In this document: piece by piece, positions 27,528-33,212 of the stretch
Layout: each line of letters opens with the position of its first letter
Numbering within the stretch: position 1 is the stretch's first letter
IMG/VR virus record: IMGVR_UViG_3300046010_003304
Coordinates: 1-33,212 of that record
Length of the DNA stretch: 33,212 bases
From: a virus
Strand: one strand, 5' to 3'
Program-made: the position numbers and the translations under genes
Notes under the pieces: model-generated
Database searches by the model: none
Seen by the model: the letters and a program-made list of their open reading frames with translations, nothing else
Told to the model about the DNA's origin: nothing

Positions 27528-28916
27528 TTAGGCGAGCTTGAGGGCAACGACCGGGCCGGCTTCGGAATTTGTCCCAAGCGAATGGTGGGTGATGTCCGCA
27601 CGGTAGGTGACACGCCACGCGGTCTGGTCAACCTCGAAATACCGATCGGTGCTCGAGGCAATCTGCATGTCGCCCTTCGTCGCCATGATGGACGAAAGCG
27701 AAATGTCGCCGACGTAGGCGGCAATCTGCGTGGTAGTCGGTGCCGAGTTCATCTTGAGCACCCACACCACGGGCAGGCCGAGGAACGTGTTGGGCGTGCC
27801 CTGAGCGAGGTTCTGGGCGGTGTTGCCGCCGGCAAGGGCACCGATGGTGCCGCTGCCCGCCGTGCCGCTCGACAGCATCATGCGCTGGACGCTCTGGTGA
27901 TACACCGCCGGGTGCATGTACCAGGCCGATGTGCCGATTGCGTAGCGGGGCAGAGCAGCGAGCGCCCGCAGGTAATCGTCAATGTCGAGCGACGCCAGCG
28001 TGGTGTTGCCGCTCGCGGCCGTCACCACCGAGGAAGTGTGCGTGCCGTCGTTGATCTGCGACAGGCCGCGAATGCCGCCGTAGGTGCTGGTGCCGTCACC
28101 GTTAAAGAATGCGTCGTCCAACGTTCCGCTGATCGTCGTGGCGTATTCCTGCACAAGCCACTGGGCCACCGAAATGGCGTTGTCGGCCAGCAGCTCGTTG
28201 CTCACGCGGGTGGCCGCTGCGAGCTTCTTCAGCACCAGTTGCACCATCGTGGCGGTTGGGTCCGAGGTGGTGATGGTCGAGTTTTCGCCGAGCCAGTAGC
28301 CCGTGATGCCCGAAAGACGCTTGGGCACCAAGAGCGTGTCGGACGACACCGTGACCCGCTGGGCCAGGTTCATTGACACGCCGAATTCCTCGACTAGGCG
28401 GATGAGCGACGAGCCAAAATCCTCAAACACAAGGCTGCCGCCGAGCGAATTGGCCTGGCCTCCGAGATCACGCGACTCAATGCCGAGGTTGTCGCGGCAC
28501 CACTGGCGGGCCTGAACGTCGCCGTTCAGGCTCTTCAGCCACTGGCCGCAGCGGTGGGCCTGCTCGGGCGTCTCAAAGATGCCGGGCTTGTAGCCACGAT
28601 AGGACACCGCCTCAATGCGGGGCTTGTTCATGTCGGTCGTCTCCACGGGGGCCGGCGCGGCCCGGTTCAGAACCTTGAGCAGTTCGGCCTTGCGGGCCTC
28701 GCGGGACTCTTCCTTGGCAATCGCGGCCTTCAGCCGCTCAGCCTTCGCCAGCAGTTCGTCGTACTTGGCTTGGCGGGAGTTGGTTTCTTCGGCGGGCTTT
28801 TCGTCGCCCTCCATCGCCGTCTCCACCGCATCGTCTTGCGTTTCCTCAAGCGCGCCCATTTCGGCGAGAACAGAGGCGAGTTCGTCGAGCAGTTCCTTGA
28901 CGCGGCTGGCGGCCAT
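27528..28916 (-). CDS. HK97-fold major capsid protein with N-terminal scaffold domain
   Basis: The protein has 462 residues. Residues 1-90 are a charged coiled coil (VKELLDELASVLAEMGALEE, YDELLAKAERLKAAIAKEES) that acts as the delta/scaffold domain and should be removed by the prohead protease. From about 130 come HK97-fold features: LGGSLVFEDFGSSLIRLVEE, WLGENSTITTSDPTATMVQL, SNELLADNAISVAQWLVQEY, AFFNGDGTSTYGGIRGL and GLPVVWVLKMNSA. The ATG at 28916 has AGGAG 9 nt upstream; that site is partly within a hairpin. Confidence 0.95.
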   Translation of the reverse strand: MAASRVKELLDELASVLAEMGALEETQDDAVETAMEGDEKPAEETNSRQAKYDELLAKAERLKAAIAKEESREARKAELLKVLNRAAPAPVETTDMNKPRIEAVSYRGYKPGIFETPEQAHRCGQWLKSLNGDVQARQWCRDNLGIESRDLGGQANSLGGSLVFEDFGSSLIRLVEEFGVSMNLAQRVTVSSDTLLVPKRLSGITGYWLGENSTITTSDPTATMVQLVLKKLAAATRVSNELLADNAISVAQWLVQEYATTISGTLDDAFFNGDGTSTYGGIRGLSQINDGTHTSSVVTAASGNTTLASLDIDDYLRALAALPRYAIGTSAWYMHPAVYHQSVQRMMLSSGTAGSGTIGALAGGNTAQNLAQGTPNTFLGLPVVWVLKMNSAPTTTQIAAYVGDISLSSIMATKGDMQIASSTDRYFEVDQTAWRVTYRADITHHSLGTNSEAGPVVALKLA

Positions 28917-28922
28917 GTGTAT

Positions 28923-28969
28923 CGGCTCCTGTGTGCGGTAGGTGGTGACCTATTCGCACGGTAGAGCCG
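28923..28969 (-). promoter_or_regulatory. Three-tier hairpin at the capsid gene ribosome site
   Basis: CGGCTC (28923-28928) pairs with GAGCCG (28964-28969), GTGCG (28933-28937) with CGCAC (28955-28959), and TAGGT with ACCTA in the centre around a GGTG loop. In the leftward mRNA the Shine-Dalgarno AGGAG of the capsid gene (26-30 of 28900) overlaps the outer arm. The structure could set capsid translation or processing. It fills about half of the gap between the 57-residue gene and the capsid gene. Confidence 0.6.
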
Positions 28970-29010
28970 GGCATGCCACTCCTTGCAGAACGCAGGCGTG
29001 GCGTCAGTAC

Positions 29011-29184
29011 CTAGTTAGGTACAGAACGTCGGCGTATCTCGCACGACTTCACGACGTGCTTTGCCGTCTTGCGGCACGCGGGACATCGCAGATAGCGAGT
29101 GCAGACGCCGCCCTTGTCCACCGACGCATACACGCCATAGCGTGCCGCTCGGCACTCGCAAACGTCACCGGACTTTGTGGCCAT
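29011..29184 (-). CDS. Small Cys-rich zinc-ribbon-like protein (57 residues)
   Basis: The frame runs from the ATG at 29184, overlapping the protease gene by 20 nt, to a TAG at 29011. The sequence has Cys9-x-Cys11, Cys28, Cys34-x2-Cys37 and Cys48 in a basic setting (CECRAARYG, YLRCPACRKTAKHVVKSCEI). CxC plus CxxC suggests a zinc ribbon. A tiny zinc protein between prohead protease and capsid is uncommon. It may help assembly or bind nucleic acid. Confidence 0.6.
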   Translation of the reverse strand: MATKSGDVCECRAARYGVYASVDKGGVCTRYLRCPACRKTAKHVVKSCEIRRRSVPN

Positions 29185-29797
29185 GCTGCCTCAGAAACCT
29201 ACGGATCTTCTTTTCGGTCTTCGCGTCCCGTCGAAGTGCCGGCAGCTTCAGCGCCGGTCGGTGCGATTGTAGGAACCGCTCATAGCTCCGCTGGACGATG
29301 GTGGCCGTGGCATCTTCGTACGCTGGACTTAGAACTGGCGAAACGTCGTAGACGCCGTCCACCTCATGCACGTACCGCACGGCCTGGCCGTCCTCTTCAG
29401 CCCACGACTCGCCGTTGCGGCTGCCGATGACGAACGCAAACGAACTGCCCCAAACGTCGCCTCGAGAAATCAAAACTTGGAGATCCCGTCCTAGCGATGT
29501 ATCGGGCACCTCGACGCTGTATTGCATGCCGTTGTCGTCCGTGCCCACTTCCAGCGTGCCGCTGCGAGTCGAGCCCAGCACGTGGTTACTGTCGTGGTTC
29601 CAGAGCGCGACGATTGGGTGCGACTGCTCACGCAGGGCGCGGTCAAACGCCCCCGGCTTGATCTCTTCGCGGAAGTTGTTTCCAAGCAGCGTGGAACGGA
29701 CGTTGTACTTGGCGGCATACCCTCTGATGTACGTTTTGCCGTTGGCACGAGTTTCGACGTTCAGCGGCAGCTGCGAGTGCAGGCGTTCGCGGTTCAT
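29165..29797 (-). CDS. HK97-family prohead protease
   Basis: The protein has 210 residues; the ATG overlaps the portal stop (ATGA). Family signs are TYIRGYAAKYNVRSTLLGNN, EEIKPGAFDRAL, LWNHDSNHVLG with catalytic His68, and GDVWGSSFAFVIG with the Ser118/Ser119 nucleophile position. The VYDVSPVLSPAYEDATATIV end is characteristic. It cleaves the capsid scaffold domain and itself during head maturation. Confidence 0.94.
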   Translation of the reverse strand: MNRERLHSQLPLNVETRANGKTYIRGYAAKYNVRSTLLGNNFREEIKPGAFDRALREQSHPIVALWNHDSNHVLGSTRSGTLEVGTDDNGMQYSVEVPDTSLGRDLQVLISRGDVWGSSFAFVIGSRNGESWAEEDGQAVRYVHEVDGVYDVSPVLSPAYEDATATIVQRSYERFLQSHRPALKLPALRRDAKTEKKIRRFLRQHGHKVR

Positions 29798-31131
29798 TTC
29801 TTTTTCCTTGTGCTGCGGCGGGCTCGAGGTGCTGGCGCTGGCGGCGTTGCCAGAAGGTTGTCTGTGTACGACTGCGGTGCTGCGTCAGCCACCGGCACGG
29901 GCTCGCCGGCGTCTCCGGCGGCAGCGTCTGCGGCAATCCCCTGCATCGTGGTCAGGTTCATCTGCATGTACCGCTGGTCGCCCTCGGGGCCAATCGGGTT
30001 CATGTTCAGAACCTCGCGGCACTCGTTTACCGAGTAGATGCCGGTATTCAGCATCGTCTGCAGCCAGTTGGCCTGGGCGGCCAAATCGCCACGCAGCAGG
30101 CCACGGGTATCAAACTCCGCGAAGTACACGTCGTCCTGCACGACCAAGTCGCGGGTGATTGCCGATTCCCACCGCCGGAACCACGGCAGCAGCGTCTGCT
30201 GCACCAGGTCGATGGCGGCCTGCTCTTGGCTGGCGTAGCCCACCTTCGTCTTGTCCTGCACGTAGGACGGGTCCACGCGGTACGCTCGGCAAATCTCAAT
30301 GGTCTGGTACGCCCTCGTCTCCAGAAATTGCGAAGCCTCGTTGGTGCTCTGCACGTCTTTCCAGTGCACGCCCTGTGGCAGCACAGCCGTGCGGTGGGCA
30401 CGATCCGCGCCCCTGTGCATCCGCTCAAACTGCTCACGCAACCGCTCGGCCGTCTCCACCGTAATGGGGTTGTCAGATTCCATCAGTCCCGACAGCCGGC
30501 ATGCGTTGCCGAAGTACGCACCGCCGTGCGTCTCCAACGCTTGAGCCAGCGCGATGGCGTCACGCGAGAGCGTGATGGGCAGCATCCCAGACACGCCGTC
30601 ATTCGACAGCCACCGCAGGTGAAAAATCTGGTCTTGCCTGTAGATCGTCTCGCGGCCGTTCTGCTCGCGGTAGCAATACCGCAGCGTCCCGTCCTCGAGC
30701 TGCTCTGGCCTCATCCGTGACGCATGCAGCGGCCACAACTCTGACACGGCACCTTTCGCCCCGCTGCGAATCTCGGCGTATGCGTTGCCGTAGAGCAGGC
30801 AGTGAGCCGTGAGCATTTCCCGAAACTCAAACGACGTTTGCCAACCGTTGGGCTGCTGCTGCAAAAGCCGGTACAGCGGCAGATCCCGGGCGCGTTCTTT
30901 GCCGCCCTCTGGCAGCCGGCGGTAAAGGTGCAGCGGCACCGTGGCCACGTTTTCGGCAATGAGTCGCACGCACGCCAGAACCGTCGAGCACTGCAGCGCC
31001 GTGTCGGGCGTGATGCGGACGCCAGCCGGGCCGCGAGCCGGCGATTCGTTCCAGCCGTCGCTGTACCCGCCACGCAGATCGATGATGCGGTATCCCTTGC
31101 TGTCTTCCGGCGTCTCGGCTTGAGCGATCAT
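29794..31131 (-). CDS. Phage portal protein, HK97 family
   Basis: The 445-residue protein starts at the ATG overlapping the terminase stop (ATGA). Diagnostic segments: ALQCSTVLACVRLIAENVAT and VPLHLYRR (about 48-75), YGNAYAEIRSGAKGAVSELW (about 114-133), IFHLRWLSNDGVSGMLPITL (about 168-187), then VDPSYVQDKTKVGYASQEQA and LLPWFRRWESAITRDL. The C-terminal end is Ala/Pro-rich and basic, probably inside the head. Twelve copies form the vertex for DNA entry. Confidence 0.95.
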   Translation of the reverse strand: MIAQAETPEDSKGYRIIDLRGGYSDGWNESPARGPAGVRITPDTALQCSTVLACVRLIAENVATVPLHLYRRLPEGGKERARDLPLYRLLQQQPNGWQTSFEFREMLTAHCLLYGNAYAEIRSGAKGAVSELWPLHASRMRPEQLEDGTLRYCYREQNGRETIYRQDQIFHLRWLSNDGVSGMLPITLSRDAIALAQALETHGGAYFGNACRLSGLMESDNPITVETAERLREQFERMHRGADRAHRTAVLPQGVHWKDVQSTNEASQFLETRAYQTIEICRAYRVDPSYVQDKTKVGYASQEQAAIDLVQQTLLPWFRRWESAITRDLVVQDDVYFAEFDTRGLLRGDLAAQANWLQTMLNTGIYSVNECREVLNMNPIGPEGDQRYMQMNLTTMQGIAADAAAGDAGEPVPVADAAPQSYTDNLLATPPAPAPRARRSTRKKK

Positions 31132-32747
31132 ATGGCGACGATGTCCCAGTTTTGTTCAGGCTTTGGCGCCGTCGCCGTTTGCCACAGGCCAAGGGCTTCA
31201 ACCAACGCCACCATGCCGTCGATGCGTTCCGTAGATTTGCTTTTGCTTGGCTTGATGTCGCCGGCGTGGTTCATCTCGATCGACACGTTGTTTGCCATCC
31301 ACGACAGCATCGGGTGATTGGCGTGCCGCAGCCGGCCGGAAAGCGTGAGCGTCTCCAAAAATTTGCAGGGGCTTGAGAAACTGCCGAAGCCCTGTCTAAA
31401 CGCTACTATTTCGTAGCCATCTCCTTGCAGTTGCTGGGAGATGTGCTGAGCGTTCCACGGGTCTATTCCCATCTGCCGAATTACGAACCGCTTGCTTATC
31501 TCGTTGATGTCTCGCCGCACGGTGTCGTAGTCCGTGGCGTTGCCGTCCGTAAGCCGCAAGAGCGGCCCGTACTCATTGCGTTCCTTGGCCCAATCCAGAT
31601 AGGGCACCTTATCCCGGTGGGCTCTGGCCTGGGCGTTCTCGGCGGCAGCCCAGAAGAACGGCAGGACGTCAAAGGTGCCGTCTGTATCTGGGAAGAGGTA
31701 CACGGCACACGTCAGGTCCGTGGTGCTGGACAGGTCAAGCCCGACGTACGCTTGGCGGCCGTCAAGCGGACGCAGCGGGCCACCACATGCCGCCCACTTG
31801 TCCGGCAGAATCCACCGCACGTCAGAGCTGGTGGCAATGTCCAGCCGGTAACGCAAAAACGAATTCAGCTTTGAAGGGCTGTTCTTCGCCTCCAAGGCGT
31901 CGGCGGCAAACGACTCCAGCGTGATGGTGTGCCCCAGCGACGGGTTGGCCTTCCGCCACGTCGCTTCGTCAAACGGGTCATCCGCCTCGTCGGCCTTGTA
32001 GACGCAGCCGTAGAAAGACGGGTCTAGGGTCGGGTCTGCTTTGCACCGCTCGGCATACGTCCGTTGCTCCCACCAGAGCGCTTTGCGGTCCAGCTCGCCG
32101 GCTGTGGTGATCGATAGCAGAAGCGGCTGCCGCCGGGCTGCGCCGCCGTACCGCAAGGCGTCATACAGCCGACGATCGCGCTGGGCGTGCATCTCATCGA
32201 AGAGAAGGGCGTGGATGTTCAGCCCCTCGGCACGGAACGCATCGGCCGAGAGCACACGATAAAACGAGTTACTCGCCCGGTGGATAATTGTTTTTCGGCT
32301 GTCCACCACCTCGAGCACCTTGGACAACGCCGGCGAGGCCCGCACCATAGCGGCGGCTTCGCGGTAGATGATGCCGGCCTGCTCGCGGTCGCACGCCGCA
32401 CCGTACACCTCGGCCCCAGGCTCTTCGTCGGCCAGGAGCATGTACAAGGCGATGCCCGCCAGCAGCGTGCTCTTGCCGTTCTTCTTTGGCACTTCGATGT
32501 ACGCCACACGATGCTGCCGGGTGCCGTCCGGTTTCAGCACGCCAAACAACTCGCGGAACACGTCGTGCTGCCACGGCAATAGCTTGAAGTGCTGCCCGGC
32601 GTGCTGGCCCTTGGAGTGACGCAGCACGCCTTCAAAGAAGCGCACCACCCGGCAGTATTTTGCTTCGCCTTCCGGCGTCAGCTTACGCGCCTTCGGCGGC
32701 GAAGAACGCTTCGAGATCGTCTTTCGGCGCTTCGGCTTTCGTGCCAA
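31128..32747 (-). CDS. terL: Terminase large subunit
   Basis: The protein has 539 residues. Walker A is IEVPKKNGKST (84-94) and Walker B LLFDEMHA (181-188), with the catalytic Glu185. The nuclease half starts with YVGLDLSSTTDLT (334-346, Asp338 and Asp344) and continues with MGIDPWNAQ and a final acidic ERIDGMVAL. It pumps and cuts DNA. The start is a TTG at 32747 preceded by AGGG, so it overlaps terS by 65 nt; later GTG codons have no ribosome site. Confidence 0.95.
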   Translation of the reverse strand: MARKPKRRKTISKRSSPPKARKLTPEGEAKYCRVVRFFEGVLRHSKGQHAGQHFKLLPWQHDVFRELFGVLKPDGTRQHRVAYIEVPKKNGKSTLLAGIALYMLLADEEPGAEVYGAACDREQAGIIYREAAAMVRASPALSKVLEVVDSRKTIIHRASNSFYRVLSADAFRAEGLNIHALLFDEMHAQRDRRLYDALRYGGAARRQPLLLSITTAGELDRKALWWEQRTYAERCKADPTLDPSFYGCVYKADEADDPFDEATWRKANPSLGHTITLESFAADALEAKNSPSKLNSFLRYRLDIATSSDVRWILPDKWAACGGPLRPLDGRQAYVGLDLSSTTDLTCAVYLFPDTDGTFDVLPFFWAAAENAQARAHRDKVPYLDWAKERNEYGPLLRLTDGNATDYDTVRRDINEISKRFVIRQMGIDPWNAQHISQQLQGDGYEIVAFRQGFGSFSSPCKFLETLTLSGRLRHANHPMLSWMANNVSIEMNHAGDIKPSKSKSTERIDGMVALVEALGLWQTATAPKPEQNWDIVAI

Positions 32748-33144
32748 GTCTCACCCTGCTGCTGGGCGTCAGTCCAAATTCACCCATCAGGCTGGCCTGA
32801 AGAACCACAAGCCCGCGATACAAACTGCCAGCCGGATTCGGTTTCACGCCGCCAAGATCCGTTTTGATTGTCGGCCCGCTGGACCGCAGCTCGAGCAGAC
32901 ACACCTGGGCTGCGGCGTACACCTCACACAATGTGGCGAGCGCCTCACCGTCGCCCGTGGTCAGCACGCCCATCTTCGACAAGATGTCAACAAGTTCTTT
33001 CCATTTGGCGACGGCCAGCGGCTCAACTTTCAATCGCTCAGGCATCGGCGGTGCGCCGGGCGGCGCGGACGGCTCGCGCTTCGGCGCGCCACGCTGCGTG
33101 CCCTCCAAAATCTTGATTGCCGTGGGCTTCGGTTTGCGTCCCAT
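32683..33144 (-). CDS. terS: Terminase small subunit, P27 family
   Basis: The protein has 153 residues from the ATG at 33144 (GAGG 8 nt upstream). It has the P27-family opening MGRKPKPTAIKILEGT, followed by PSAPPGAPPMPERLKVEPLA and AVAKWKELVDILSKMGVLTT, then DGEALATLCEVYAAA and the end near EFGLTPSSRVRL. It recognises phage DNA for packaging with TerL downstream. Confidence 0.93.
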   Translation of the reverse strand: MGRKPKPTAIKILEGTQRGAPKREPSAPPGAPPMPERLKVEPLAVAKWKELVDILSKMGVLTTGDGEALATLCEVYAAAQVCLLELRSSGPTIKTDLGGVKPNPAGSLYRGLVVLQASLMGEFGLTPSSRVRLGTKAEAPKDDLEAFFAAEGA

Positions 33145-33149
33145 GCGAA

Positions 33150-33212
33150 TTACCTCAAAAACAGCGTGGAATTTCTGCGGCGCGCACGCATGAGTAAGCC
33201 GGGCGTTTTTTT
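33150..33212 (-). CDS. Possible C-terminal end of an upstream gene
   Basis: A minus-strand frame open from the right edge ends in TAA at 33150-33152 and reads KKTPGLLMRARRRNSTLFLR. In many phages an HNH endonuclease gene lies just before terS. This basic tail could be its end, but 20 residues are not enough to say. Confidence 0.25.
   Translation of the reverse strand, partial: KKTPGLLMRARRRNSTLFLR

Noticed and set aside
27423-28376. Long + strand open frame (317 codons)
   Set aside because: It is antisense to the major capsid gene; His/Arg/Gly-rich composition and no motif show a shadow frame.
1-33212. tRNA genes, rRNA, CRISPR arrays, insertion sequences
   Set aside because: No cloverleaf-like sequence, spaced direct repeat series or transposase was seen in the gaps or frames. 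A covariance-model tRNA search could still find one I missed by eye.
33196-33212. GCCGGGCGTTTTTTT at the right edge as a terminator
   Set aside because: There is a T-run on the + strand but no stem before it that I can pair inside the window, and no + strand gene ends there.

Overview
This window is most of the genome of a temperate, tailed double-stranded DNA phage or prophage. Every recognisable structural gene belongs to an HK97-fold siphovirus: terminase, HK97-type portal, prohead protease and major capsid protein, gp6/gp10-type connectors, DUF3168, tail tube candidates, a G/T chaperone pair and a 627-residue tape measure. No sheath or contractile baseplate gene is seen. Only the tyrosine integrase (15093-15986) is on the + strand. 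All other genes run leftward on the minus strand, tightly packed, with many ATGA, GTGA or TAATG overlaps. The DNA is GC-rich. Several families (cysteine protease with papain-type motifs, small CxxCxGxG lipoprotein, secreted EGxG...NCCFFG protein, Cys-containing GPGTELK-type tail protein, LamG protein) resemble proteins I associate with Planctomycetes and their phages. A planctomycete host is therefore a reasonable but unproven inference.

Layout, read from right to left as most of it is transcribed. The region 33.2-27.0 kb packages DNA and builds the head (terS, terL, portal, prohead protease, a 57-residue Cys protein, major capsid protein, a small structural protein). The region 27.0-24.0 kb holds a glycosyltransferase-like gene inside the head module and the head-tail connectors. 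The region 24.0-17.8 kb is the tail. The region 17.8-16.0 kb holds a metallophosphoesterase and a DUF1599-like protein. A 69-nt, almost fully paired hairpin then fills the gap between this late block and the convergent integrase.

Left of the integrase lies the control and early region. An excisionase-like protein, several proteins under 100 residues and four promoter-like modules occur between 15.0 and 13.5 kb and at position ~130. In each module an 18-bp (once about 17-bp) inverted repeat of the type TTTACCG-N4-CGGTAAA sits inside a 16-bp -35/-10 spacer and touches the -10. This looks like an operator regulon read by one phage repressor, whose gene is not identifiable here. The early operon (13.8-4.0 kb) encodes a Bet/RecT annealing protein, a ParB-like protein, a DUF1376 replication protein, a LexA-type DNA-binding domain, a beta sliding clamp, a RusA resolvase, a methyltransferase, two glycosyltransferases and two related small HTH proteins.

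The region 4.1-0.3 kb looks like lysis and host contact: small membrane proteins, a papain-like cysteine protease, a lipoprotein and a LamG jelly-roll protein. A further regulated leftward gene is cut by the left edge. No polymerase, primase, helicase, CI-type repressor, tRNA or CRISPR array is visible. The window probably does not contain the whole phage.
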